Source: JAGOSA01 sp043718505
GTDB lineage: Bacteria; Patescibacteriota; Minisyncoccia; Phycocordibacterales; UBA9973
NCBI GenBank assembly: GCA_043718505.1
Contig: JAYSVN010000041.1
Location: 1 to 12,224 of the forward strand
Direction: 5' to 3'
Length of the DNA: 12,224 bases
Of the stretch, positions 4,561 through 10,986 are shown one piece after another. Under the pieces are notes generated by a model. That model saw only the letters and a program-made list of their open reading frames with translations. It was not told the DNA's origin and searched no databases. How positions within the stretch are numbered: position 1 is the first letter of the stretch; each line of letters starts with the position of its first letter. A program made the translations under genes and the position numbers.

Positions 4561-5064
4561 ATGGAACATAAACATCACGGTCCAATTAGTGTCATTATTA
4601 TTCTTTTCGTCATTATTATTTCGACGGCCTTTATTATAAAAGGCGAGGGTAATGGAAATAGTAATGAAAATAAGCCTGGGAATAATAATCCACCGATCGC
4701 AATCACTCCGGCATATAAATGTGGCCTTACAGCCAACACGCCGTTACCAAACAGCACGGTAGCTTTTCCTCTTTCTATAAGTGGTGTCATTGATAACGCT
4801 GCTGCCACAGACAGCTGTACGTGGGTGCTCTTTGAAGGCTATGGTGGCATGGTTAGTATTTCAGACGGTGTAAATACATATGCAAGCGGCCCGGTTTTGA
4901 TTGCGGGTGACTGGATGAATAATTTACCCCACAATTTTTCAGCAACGCTTTCTCCTGTAGCTTCGATTCCATCAGGTACACCCCTTACAATTACTTTTAC
5001 TGAAGAAGATCCGTCCGGCCAAGGTTTAATTGACGTACTCTCCTATTCTGTCATTGCGCAGTAA
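4561..5064 (+). CDS. Secreted or membrane-anchored Gmad2-like protein
   Basis: A 167-aa exported protein. After MEHKHHGP comes one hydrophobic segment (about 9-27, Ile/Val-rich), most likely an uncleaved anchor, then an Asn/Gly/Pro-rich linker. The rest is a beta domain that resembles Gmad2 (the immunoglobulin-like domain of spore-germination proteins) in its order: P-L-P-N-S-T-V-x-x-P-L-x-I-S-G, then W-V-L-F-E-G, then G-D-W-M-N-N, then T-F-T-E-E-D-P-S-G. Two Cys in the outer domain (KCGLT and DSCTW) could form a disulfide. In these organisms such domains occur on surface proteins of unknown role. It forms a two-gene unit with the thioredoxin-fold gene, 6 nt downstream. The ATG at 4561 is preferred because it follows the extended -10. 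Confidence 0.75.
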   Translation: MEHKHHGPISVIIILFVIIISTAFIIKGEGNGNSNENKPGNNNPPIAITPAYKCGLTANTPLPNSTVAFPLSISGVIDNAAATDSCTWVLFEGYGGMVSISDGVNTYASGPVLIAGDWMNNLPHNFSATLSPVASIPSGTPLTITFTEEDPSGQGLIDVLSYSVIAQ

Positions 5065-5070
5065 TGCATT

Positions 5071-5328
5071 ATGTCTAACCTCCTTGTTTTCTACGGCACC
5101 GAATGTCCGCACTGCGAACGCATGATGGTATTAGTCAAAAAACTCGAACAAGAAAAAAAGATCGATGTCGAAGAAATTGAAGTTTGGCACAATGAAGAAA
5201 ATACCCGCCGAATGGAAGGTTTTGACCATGAAAATTGCGGCGGTGTACCGTATTTCTACAATACAGAAACCAAAGCCTGGCTTTGCGGGGAAGTAACGTA
5301 TAAAGAACTACAGAAGTGGGCGCAATAG
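5071..5328 (+). CDS. Glutaredoxin/thioredoxin-fold protein with CPHC
   Basis: An 85-aa single-domain protein of the thioredoxin superfamily. The first strand LLVFYGTECPHC puts the redox pair C-P-H-C (Cys12, Cys15) at the start of helix 1, and G-G-V-P-Y-F (about 57-62) supplies the cis-Pro loop. The C-P-H-C pair is also that of DsbA, whose redox centre is strongly oxidising, but the size matches glutaredoxin-like cytosolic proteins; no signal peptide is seen. Cys56 (ENCGG) and Cys71 (WLCGE) are additional. It starts 6 nt after the stop of the Gmad2-like gene with no Shine-Dalgarno site, so coupled translation is likely. I infer a thiol reductase or chaperone role, perhaps for the partner protein with its two Cys. 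Confidence 0.85.
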   Translation: MSNLLVFYGTECPHCERMMVLVKKLEQEKKIDVEEIEVWHNEENTRRMEGFDHENCGGVPYFYNTETKAWLCGEVTYKELQKWAQ

Positions 5329-5373
5329 TGAAATAAAAACCGGGAATTAAAATCTGAAAAACTAAAATTAGCA

Positions 5374-6624
5374 CTAGCTGTGCCTGGCCTCACTGTATTC
5401 CACTTTTCTCATAAGAATAATACCGATAATAATAAATACAGTCATGGAAACCATGGCAATACGATAGTTCAGGTTGTTTTCCGTCGGCGTGAAAGCAAGA
5501 ATGCCTGACCAGACAAGAGGACCAAGAAATGAAGCAAAGCGTTCAGAAATTGTATAAAAACTGAAGCCGTAATTTAATTTATGTGCCGGAATAAGTCGCG
5601 ACAGGAGTGCTCTTGATACAGCCCAAACTCCGCCAAAGAGAAGTCCCATAATAGTGACCAGGATAGTGAGTAATGAAATAGTCTGGCTCAAAGATATGAG
5701 CGGGAAGATCACTATCCAGCCGGCCAGAATCCAAATAAGTACACGCTTGAGACCGTACCGATCTCCCAAGTAGCCGCAGATGATAGAGCCTATAGCTGAT
5801 GTAATAAGGATGAGAACCATCAAAAGCGTTTTTTCGCTGTCGGGAGATGAAAAAACACGTTCAAGAACTATAGGAAAATTATTGGAAGCAGTCAGGATGG
5901 CATCATTGAAAAAGAAAAAAGCCAGCATAAACATCGAGACACCAGGGATGAGAAAAAGCATTTTTGCTTCTTTAAATACGTTTCTATATTCCTTTTTAAT
6001 ATGTGACAACGATAATTCTGCATTATGCAACCCGGGCTTTTTCTTAAAAGCTATGAGCATTGGCAATGAAAGTAAAATGAAAATAATTGAAACCGGCAAG
6101 AAAACCTGGGCCCTTCCTGGTTCACCAAAGAAATAGATACTGCCGTTAGCAAATGGCAGAGCAATCAGTAGGCCGACAATCTGGCCGATCCAATTTGAAG
6201 CATTTCCGATGCCCGAAACTATACCTCTTTTGCTAGGTGTAGCGATCTCGTTAAGCAGAGGATTATAAAAGTTGAATGCTGACTGATAAGCAAAATTACC
6301 AACAACAAAAAGTATCATGGAAAGCACCACTCGCTCCGGGCTTAAAATCGTCACTAATGAAAGAAGAATAAAAAGGACCCAAACTATAACTGTACTAATA
6401 CGAAGAAACTGGAAACTTTTGCCGCTTTTATCTGCGAGTATGGAAACGATGGGCGCTGTAAAAATAAGGAGAATAGTGGCAAAAATAAAGAGCATGTTGT
6501 ACCAGGTGTCCGATACACCCATATCAACAACGAGCCATTGTGAAAAGTAGAGAAAGAAAACGACCGCTACAATAGAGTTTGAAAAGTCGTATAAAGCCCA
6601 GAGGAAAATGTTTTTCCTGTTCAC
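5374..6624 (-). CDS. UMF1/Atg22-family MFS transporter
   Basis: A 416-aa membrane protein with about 12 hydrophobic helices. The opening W-A-L-Y-D-F-S-N-S is the signature of the UMF1 (Atg22-like) family, and helix 2 to 3 has the MFS motif A-type segment S-I-L-A-D-K-S-G-K; a second copy (G-Y-L-G-D-R-Y-G-L-K) begins the C-terminal half, as expected from the internal duplication. N-x-x-S-N-W-I-G-Q lies in the pore-lining fifth helix. Yeast Atg22 exports amino acids from the vacuole; bacterial members have unknown substrates. The GTG start overlaps the upstream gene's stop codon (GTGA), a standard sign of translational coupling. It converges with the thioredoxin-fold gene; between them only a weak 5-bp stem is seen. 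Confidence 0.9.
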   Translation of the reverse strand: MNRKNIFLWALYDFSNSIVAVVFFLYFSQWLVVDMGVSDTWYNMLFIFATILLIFTAPIVSILADKSGKSFQFLRISTVIVWVLFILLSLVTILSPERVVLSMILFVVGNFAYQSAFNFYNPLLNEIATPSKRGIVSGIGNASNWIGQIVGLLIALPFANGSIYFFGEPGRAQVFLPVSIIFILLSLPMLIAFKKKPGLHNAELSLSHIKKEYRNVFKEAKMLFLIPGVSMFMLAFFFFNDAILTASNNFPIVLERVFSSPDSEKTLLMVLILITSAIGSIICGYLGDRYGLKRVLIWILAGWIVIFPLISLSQTISLLTILVTIMGLLFGGVWAVSRALLSRLIPAHKLNYGFSFYTISERFASFLGPLVWSGILAFTPTENNLNYRIAMVSMTVFIIIGIILMRKVEYSEARHS

Positions 6625-6947
6625 GTTAGTATGCGTAATGCCCTTTTCATTGCTACAAAACTATATGCCCAAAGAAATGGCAACCAAAGTGGCATAACAC
6701 CAAAAAGACTATTTCGAATAAATGTTTCAACTCCTGTGCTAATAAAAATATATTCAAAAATAATCATGATAAAAAAACCAAAAATGTAAACTGTAATATC
6801 TTTCTGTTGTCGTTCAATAGCAAAAGCAATGCCAGTAATGATGATGTATAGAACTGTCAAAGTGTAGTCATTTTTAATCAAGGGAATCAGACCCATCATT
6901 AGTAAGATGGGAAGAGAATTTAGGAAAATCAAAACCGGTTTTTTCAT
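6621..6947 (-). CDS. Four-helix membrane protein coupled to the MFS transporter
   Basis: A 108-aa protein with about four hydrophobic segments (5-24, 28-45, 50-70, 81-100) and positive ends (MKK at the start, KRALR near the end). In the third and fourth helices a Glu (FEY), a Gly-containing short loop and P-L-W-L-P-F-L-W recall a pattern seen in DUF2878-like and carotenoid-cyclase-like small membrane proteins, but the match is too weak for a name. I prefer the ATG at 6947 over an in-frame GTG at 6959 because that GTG lies inside the predicted -10 box. Its TGA overlaps the GTG of the transporter gene, so the two form an operon; a helper or small regulatory subunit of the transporter is possible. 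Confidence 0.75.
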   Translation of the reverse strand: MKKPVLIFLNSLPILLMMGLIPLIKNDYTLTVLYIIITGIAFAIERQQKDITVYIFGFFIMIIFEYIFISTGVETFIRNSLFGVMPLWLPFLWAYSFVAMKRALRILT

Positions 6948-6957
6948 ATATAAAGTC

Positions 6958-6966
6958 ACTATAACA
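6958..6966 (-). promoter_or_regulatory. Extended -10 promoter of the membrane protein-MFS operon
   Basis: TGTTATAGT on the minus strand, with 10 nt between TATAGT and the ATG. The leader would be only a few bases. The -35 is poor, as often with extended -10 promoters. Confidence 0.6.
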
Positions 6967-7009
6967 CCCTAATAAAAAAGCTGCACATTATACCTATTGT
7001 CAAAATTGT

Positions 7010-7037
7010 TTGACACCATTTTTTATCTGAGTAGTAT
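7010..7037 (+). promoter_or_regulatory. Promoter of the 88-aa protein gene
   Basis: Perfect -35 TTGACA (7010-7015), 16 nt, TAGTAT (7032-7037). It predicts a leader of about 13 nt before the ATG at 7057. Confidence 0.6.
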
Positions 7038-7056
7038 CATAGACAAACATAGCCCC

Positions 7057-7323
7057 ATGCAACAATTCTTTATTCAGCAAACTAAGCAGAAAAATCAATC
7101 TTCTGTCTGGAAAAAAGTCTCTGAGGAAGATTTCTTCAGAGTAATGGCCGACGTCGCCTATAGTCCTTCATATAATAAAGACGGAACACTGAGAACATCA
7201 GGATTTGGGAACAGCAGTCTTTGCGGCAGAGTAACAAGTGGAGATGTCGAGGAAATTGAAAAAATCTACGGAACCAAAGACCCGGATTTTGTAACGGTTT
7301 TCAAAACAGGTGAAATTAAATAA
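7057..7323 (+). CDS. Hypothetical 88-aa soluble protein
   Basis: I do not recognise this protein. It starts MQQFFIQQTKQKNQ and has a helical, acidic middle (S-E-E-D-F-F-R-V-M-A-D-V-A), a Gly/Ser-rich stretch (T-S-G-F-G-N-S-S-L-C-G-R), and an acidic helix followed by a strand near the end. No signal peptide or membrane segment is seen, and a single Cys lies at about residue 56. The ATG at 7057 is preferred to an upstream TTG at 6997 because that codon precedes the -35 box and would not be in the transcript. No Shine-Dalgarno site is present. It has its own promoter and terminator and is a single-gene unit. Confidence 0.7.
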   Translation: MQQFFIQQTKQKNQSSVWKKVSEEDFFRVMADVAYSPSYNKDGTLRTSGFGNSSLCGRVTSGDVEEIEKIYGTKDPDFVTVFKTGEIK

Positions 7324-7327
7324 TAGT

Positions 7328-7354
7328 AAAAGAGTGTCAATGACACTCTTTTTA
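7328..7354 (+). terminator. Intrinsic terminator overlapping the next promoter
   Basis: An 11-bp stem (AAAAGAGTGTC with GACACTCTTTT) closes on a three-base AAT loop and runs into a T-rich tail. The 3' arm contains the weak -35 (ATGACA, 7340-7345) of the cyclophilin promoter. Confidence 0.85.
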
Positions 7355-7369
7355 TTTATTTGCTATACT
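7340..7369 (+). promoter_or_regulatory. Promoter of the cyclophilin gene (leaderless)
   Basis: ATGACA, 18 nt, then an extended -10 TGCTATACT (TATACT at 7364-7369). Seven bases separate it from the ATG at 7377. Confidence 0.6.
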
Positions 7370-7376
7370 ATTCATC

Positions 7377-8084
7377 ATGAAAAAAACAGCAACAATTATT
7401 ATAATCCTCGGGGTAATTGGGGTAGGGGCCTGGTTATTGGCTAAAAATACTAATCAGTCGGTTCCGGCCAATCAGCAAACGTCGGAGGGCAAAGATGCCT
7501 CAGATTTATTCTCAAATAATTCTGCCAGTACCGGAACGCAAACCGGAAATACTGCGCCAGGAGATCAAACAAGTGACCAGTCTATTACTAATAATGACAC
7601 CAAAAAAATGACATCAGCAACATTACGTACAAACAAAGGAGACATTACAATTACTTTTAGCACAACGACACCAAACACAGTCGCGAACTTTGTTAAACTA
7701 GCACAATCCGGTTTTTATGACGGCACAAAATTTCACCGCATCATCAAAGGTTTTATGAACCAGGGCGGCGACCCACTTTCGAAAGACGATTCAAAAGCCA
7801 GCATGTGGGGAACTGGGGATCCAGGTTACAAATTTAATGATGAAATTACCAGCACAAATAGAAATGATGCCTTCACCATATCTATGGCAAATTCAGGACC
7901 AAATACAAATGGCAGTCAGTTTTTCATAAATGCCGTGGCCAATAATTTTCTTGATACCAAGCACACTGTTTTTGGCAAAGTCACAGCCGGAACAAGTGTT
8001 GTTACAGCTATAAATAATGTCAAAACCGATGCTTCTGACAGACCAGTTGAACCCGTTATCATTCAAAGCATTACACTTAAATAA
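7377..8084 (+). CDS. Membrane-anchored cyclophilin-type peptidyl-prolyl isomerase
   Basis: A 235-aa extracytoplasmic isomerase that speeds cis-trans change at X-Pro bonds during folding. MKK plus one hydrophobic segment (about 5-22) forms a signal anchor; no lipobox Cys is seen. A Ser/Thr/Asn/Gln-rich linker runs to about residue 78. The cyclophilin domain fills the rest: G-F-Y-D-G-T-K-F-H-R-I-I with the catalytic Arg, G-F-M-N-Q-G-G-D-P, S-M-A-N-S-G-P-N-T-N-G-S-Q-F-F-I and L-D-x-K-H-T-V-F-G-K-V. The Ile of the usual M-I-Q-G-G-D-P is Asn here. The domain is compact, like bacterial PpiA/PpiB. The ATG follows an extended -10 by 7 nt. It converges with the DUF805 gene across a shared terminator. 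Confidence 0.93.
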   Translation: MKKTATIIIILGVIGVGAWLLAKNTNQSVPANQQTSEGKDASDLFSNNSASTGTQTGNTAPGDQTSDQSITNNDTKKMTSATLRTNKGDITITFSTTTPNTVANFVKLAQSGFYDGTKFHRIIKGFMNQGGDPLSKDDSKASMWGTGDPGYKFNDEITSTNRNDAFTISMANSGPNTNGSQFFINAVANNFLDTKHTVFGKVTAGTSVVTAINNVKTDASDRPVEPVIIQSITLK

Positions 8085-8096
8085 AAAAATATAAAT

Positions 8097-8131
8097 AAAA
8101 TAAAACCCGATTTTTGATCGGGTTTTATTTT
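8097..8131. terminator. Bidirectional intrinsic terminator
   Basis: A 15-bp stem (AAAATAAAA then CCCGAT with ATCGGG then TTTTATTTT) around loop TTTTG. A- and T-rich arms give a U-tract on both strands, so it ends both the cyclophilin gene (+) and the DUF805 gene (-). Confidence 0.88.
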
Positions 8132-8143
8132 TGAACAGTATTT

Positions 8144-8650
8144 TTAGGCAGTAGTTGTCGGACCCGGTGGAGTTACTGGGTTCTGAGCTGGTGCGGCAGG
8201 AGCTGCCGGTGCAGAAGTTGCCGCGCTTACTGGCGCAGAACTTACTGGTGTTGCAGCTGGAGTCCCCGCAGCCTCGACGCCTTTTGGATTTGGACCGTAT
8301 TCGTTAGTTCCTGGAGTACTATCGAGAAGAGAAAAGACAAAAAGAACAATACCACCAATAAGTGGAATAAGACCGATTAACAACCACCAGCCGCTGCGAC
8401 TTGTGTCGTGCAAACGACGAACCATTACTGATAATACCGGTAGAAGTGTAAGCAGGGCGTAGATTCCACTAAGAACTCCGAATTTTGTAGACGAGCCTTC
8501 AGCCATTGAACGCATACCCGTTGAAAATTCGATGATGACAATTATGAGTGAAAATAACGCATTAAATAAAATGAAGTTCCAATATTCTTTACGACGAGCT
8601 CTACCTCCGAAAACCGCATATTTCTTTAAAACTTGAATGTAATAGTGCAT
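8144..8650 (-). CDS. DUF805 membrane protein with Ala/Pro-rich tail
   Basis: A 168-aa inner-membrane protein of the DUF805 family (E. coli YhaH/YhaI type), function unknown. The opening carries the family mark F-G-G-R-A-R-R-K-E-Y-W-N-F near residues 14-26, followed by four hydrophobic segments. V-R-R-L-H-D-T-S-R-S-G-W-W, the second signature, joins helices, and the domain closes with N-x-Y-G-P-N-P-K-G. The last 40 residues are an Ala/Pro/Thr/Val-rich low-complexity tail (about 129-168) that is absent from the short family members and may span the wall or be a flexible surface segment. The ATG at 8650 is given by the family N-terminus; no Shine-Dalgarno site is seen. Confidence 0.92.
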   Translation of the reverse strand: MHYYIQVLKKYAVFGGRARRKEYWNFILFNALFSLIIVIIEFSTGMRSMAEGSSTKFGVLSGIYALLTLLPVLSVMVRRLHDTSRSGWWLLIGLIPLIGGIVLFVFSLLDSTPGTNEYGPNPKGVEAAGTPAATPVSSAPVSAATSAPAAPAAPAQNPVTPPGPTTTA

Positions 8651-8709
8651 GTATATATTGCTTATTATTAATGCGGTAACTATAGCAAAGATAGGTCTAA
8701 ATACAAGCT

Positions 8710-8738
8710 TTGACTATTATTCCAAAATCGATTAAGGT
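8710..8738 (+). promoter_or_regulatory. Possible promoter of the dapD-like gene
   Basis: TTGACT (8710-8715), 17 nt, then a poor -10 TAAGGT (8733-8738). It predicts a leader of about 15-20 nt before the ATG at 8761. The weak -10 makes this uncertain. Confidence 0.35.
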
Positions 8739-8760
8739 AAGCAAAACAAACCCATCTCTC

Positions 8761-9549
8761 ATGAAAAAAAGAATACCCACTCTTAGTAATAGCCTCAGGG
8801 TTATTAAGACTTCTAAGCACAGAAAAATGGTCACCAAGCTAATTAATGAATTTTCTTCCGGTAAACGCCGCGTAGCTGATTCAAAGTCTGTTGATCTTGT
8901 GATCGATATTATGCGAGTGAGGGTAAGCGACAAAAAATATGCTTATCCGTCGTATATCAAAAAATCCGAGCTCGAAAAAAATGGTATCCGTATGATGAAG
9001 AAAATCATTGTTCGGGCCGGCGCCCATATTTCGCGCGGTGTCGTTTTGATGCCGTTTACCTTCATCAATATTGGCGTATCAGTCGGTAAAAATACTATGA
9101 TTGACACAGGAGCATCGATTGGTTCTGGGGCGCAGATCGGTAAGAACGTCCATATTTCTGGCAAGGTAAGCATTGGCGGAGTTCTCGAACCGAGACAGGA
9201 TAAGCCAGTTATCATCGAAGATAATTGTTTTATCGGCGCACTTTCTTCAATTGCTGAAGGAGCCCATATTGGCAAAGGAGCGGTACTAGCTGTTGGCACT
9301 GTGGTGAATAGTGGTATCAAAATCTTTGATTGCCGTCGCAAAGGCAAAAAAGCCAAAAAGGTGAAAAAAGCAAAGGAAATGAAAAAAGGCTACATACCGC
9401 CAAATGTTTTGGCTGTGCCAGCAACGTACCCTGATGAATGCGGACTCAATTTTGATTGCGTTGCCATCATCAAAAATCTGACGAGCAAGACGAAGAGAAA
9501 AACAGTAATCAATAACATGCTGCGCGATGAAAAATCAACAAAAAAATAG
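8761..9549 (+). CDS. dapD: Divergent tetrahydrodipicolinate N-succinyltransferase (DapD)
   Basis: A 262-aa left-handed beta-helix acyltransferase. In lysine and diaminopimelate synthesis DapD transfers succinyl from succinyl-CoA to tetrahydrodipicolinate. The order of features matches E. coli DapD: G-K-R-R-V-A-D-S, then V-R-A-G-A-H-I-S-R-G-V-V-L-M-P, N-I-G, M-I-D-T (Asp115), I-G-K-N-V-H-I-S-G, I-G-G-V-L-E-P, I-I-E-D-N-C-F-I-G-A, and the C-terminal C-V-A-I-I-K with K-T-K-R-K-T-x-I-N-x-M-L-R. From memory of the family, T-W-A-T-V-G-S-C-A-Q is T-G-A-S-I-G-S-G-A-Q here, and G-A-R-S-E is G-A-L-S-S. A Lys-rich run at 192-210 replaces the usual Asp-Arg-x-x-Gly-Glu turn. The ATG at 8761 is preferred to a TTG at 8710 that serves as a -35. 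No other dap gene is near. Confidence 0.88.
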   Translation: MKKRIPTLSNSLRVIKTSKHRKMVTKLINEFSSGKRRVADSKSVDLVIDIMRVRVSDKKYAYPSYIKKSELEKNGIRMMKKIIVRAGAHISRGVVLMPFTFINIGVSVGKNTMIDTGASIGSGAQIGKNVHISGKVSIGGVLEPRQDKPVIIEDNCFIGALSSIAEGAHIGKGAVLAVGTVVNSGIKIFDCRRKGKKAKKVKKAKEMKKGYIPPNVLAVPATYPDECGLNFDCVAIIKNLTSKTKRKTVINNMLRDEKSTKK

Positions 9550-9572
9550 ATAGAAATAAAAACAAAAATTAA

Positions 9573-9607
9573 AAAAGCCGAAGGAAAACTTCGGCTTTTA
9601 TTTTTTT
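9573..9607. terminator. Bidirectional intrinsic terminator
   Basis: An 11-bp stem (AAAAGCCGAAG at 9573-9583 with CTTCGGCTTTT at 9589-9599) with loop GAAAA and a long T-run on the plus strand; A-runs to the left give a U-tract for the minus strand. It serves dapD (+) and the HD gene (-). Confidence 0.88.
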
Positions 9608-9610
9608 AAA

Positions 9611-10300
9611 TCAATATGCGGGGCTAAATTTGAGATCAAAAAGATAGACTTTTAGTATTTCAATCTCTTGCTTAATTTTCCCATACAATACTGCTCTTTC
9701 TTTTTGATAACCTGGCTTTTTGCTCATTTCGTCGAAAAGAGGATAGTATTTTGCCTCAGTTTCGTCAATGGTTTTCTTTATCTTCTCATGAGTTGTTGTA
9801 GCAACCGTGCGCAAATTATGGAGCCTGTCAGCCATTTTGATCAGAAGTGTGCCACCAGTGCTGGCGCGGAGATTGTTAAAATAAAGTTCGTCAGCCTCTT
9901 CTTTGGTTTTGATCTCATTCCCGTCGACGACAGGTTTTGTCAGATCAATGATCATTTTCGCAGACCTTTCGTCAAAAGTTCTCCTGAGCCGGAAGAATGC
10001 TTTCTCTTTGAAAACAGAGAAGCCCTTTGTCCGATTGCCAAACGTAGCTGAATCTTCGCCGGCATCATGGTTGAGTGCAGTGACAATCATTGCGACATCT
10101 ATGATGCCAAGTTCGTCAATGAGAATAAGAGCAACAGCGCGGGGATGTTCAAAATAGCGACCGCCGCCATCTCTTACTTGCGGGCGATGACTTTCTTTCG
10201 CCAGATCGTAAGCATATTCAATAAGTTCAAGACTATGCTTGGACAGGTGACTAAGTCGGGCCATAAATGTTTCCCGGTTCTCTTTGGGGTTTTTTATCAT
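9611..10300 (-). CDS. Single-domain RelA/SpoT-type HD hydrolase
   Basis: A 229-aa protein consisting of an HD metal-dependent phosphohydrolase domain of the RelA/SpoT type, which in SpoT and MESH1-like small alarmone hydrolases removes pyrophosphate from (p)ppGpp. Visible elements in order: Y-A-Y-D-L-A-K-E-S-H (to His38), R-P-Q-V-R-D-G-G, F-E-H-P (His52), A-L-N-H-D-A-G-E-D (His78-Asp79, Glu82-Asp83) and, later, K-M-A-D-R-L-H-N-L-R-T. These are the metal ligands and the ED pair tied to hydrolase activity. No synthetase, TGS or ACT domain is present. A charged helical tail follows. The ATG at 10300 has no Shine-Dalgarno site; a second Met at residue 13 is possible. An alternative role on another nucleotide cannot be excluded. 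Confidence 0.88.
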   Translation of the reverse strand: MIKNPKENRETFMARLSHLSKHSLELIEYAYDLAKESHRPQVRDGGGRYFEHPRAVALILIDELGIIDVAMIVTALNHDAGEDSATFGNRTKGFSVFKEKAFFRLRRTFDERSAKMIIDLTKPVVDGNEIKTKEEADELYFNNLRASTGGTLLIKMADRLHNLRTVATTTHEKIKKTIDETEAKYYPLFDEMSKKPGYQKERAVLYGKIKQEIEILKVYLFDLKFSPAY

Positions 10301-10361
10301 GTATATTTCGTTTTAATGTTTGTTTCTTGCCTTTATATTAACATATTTACACAGAAAAGTC

Positions 10362-10395
10362 AAATAAAAAGCCTTACATATTGTGTATGTAAGGC
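10362..10395 (-). terminator. Intrinsic terminator of the dedA-like gene
   Basis: A perfect 10-bp stem (GCCTTACATA at 10371-10380 with TATGTAAGGC at 10386-10395), five-base loop; a T-run follows on the minus strand. The rest of the interval 10301-10406 is AT-rich and holds no gene that I can see. Confidence 0.87.
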
Positions 10396-10406
10396 CCGAT
10401 ACTATT

Positions 10407-10982
10407 CTATTTTTCTACAGATAATTTTTTTACATATTTAATAAATATGTAAATTGCAGCCGCAGCAATAATCATAGCGATCAGAGTAGACCATCCGAAC
10501 GTCCCATTGCTGTGGTTTTTACCGAAATAATAACCAAAGTAGGTTAATGCCAGGGCCCAAAAAAACGAAGTAATGGCGATGATTATTGCATACATCACTC
10601 GGTTCATTGATGCGATGCCTGCAACTACAGGAACAAAAACCTTTATTCCCGGCAAAAACTTTCCCAGGATAATAATGAGCATACCTTTGCGCTCAAAAGC
10701 TATGTGCAACTTGGTAATTTTTTCTTCGGAAAATCCTTTCCATTTCGAAACATATTTCAGGCCTTTCCTGCGCGATATTTCGTAAAGAATAATATTTCCC
10801 AAAGTGTTACCAATCGTACCCGCAATGATAATAGCGAGGAAAGACAACTGTCCCGAGGGAACAATAAATCCAGCAGTAACATAAATGAACTGACTGGATG
10901 GCAGGCTTATAATGCCGTTTGTAACCATAAAGATTACAATAGCTATATAGCCAAACGTCAAAATCAGATCTTCTATATTCAA
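10407..10982 (-). CDS. DedA-family (SNARE-associated) membrane protein
   Basis: A 191-aa protein of the DedA superfamily. Some family members flip undecaprenyl phosphate or phosphatidylethanolamine and are needed for envelope homeostasis. An N-terminal re-entrant region carries P-S-S-Q (about 28-31) in place of the frequent P-x-E motif, so the usual acidic residue is not seen. G-T-I-G-N-T-L-G-N-I-I-L-Y-E-I is the Gly-rich amphipathic segment, and G-K-F-L-P-G-I-K-V-F-V-P-V-V-A-G matches the conserved F/R-x-x-P-G-x-R-x-x-x-x-x-x-A-G stretch, with Lys in place of Arg. Three further membrane helices end in a basic tail. The start is a TTG, supported by a strong AGGAGGTG site 4 nt upstream, the only clear Shine-Dalgarno site in the window. 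Confidence 0.9.
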   Translation of the reverse strand: MNIEDLILTFGYIAIVIFMVTNGIISLPSSQFIYVTAGFIVPSGQLSFLAIIIAGTIGNTLGNIILYEISRRKGLKYVSKWKGFSEEKITKLHIAFERKGMLIIILGKFLPGIKVFVPVVAGIASMNRVMYAIIIAITSFFWALALTYFGYYFGKNHSNGTFGWSTLIAMIIAAAAIYIFIKYVKKLSVEK

Positions 10983-10986
10983 GTTT

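Noticed and set aside
5329..5373. Terminator between the thioredoxin-fold gene and the MFS gene
   Set aside because: Only a 5-bp stem (GGCAC with GTGCT on the minus strand) with a poor T-tract was found.
8943..9356. 137-aa open frame on the minus strand inside dapD
   Set aside because: It lies wholly opposite a well-supported dapD and its Pro/Ile-rich translation is typical of an antisense shadow.
9341..9390. Tandem repeat in the Lys-rich part of dapD
   Set aside because: The A-rich codons look repetitive, but no regular repeat unit holds through the stretch.
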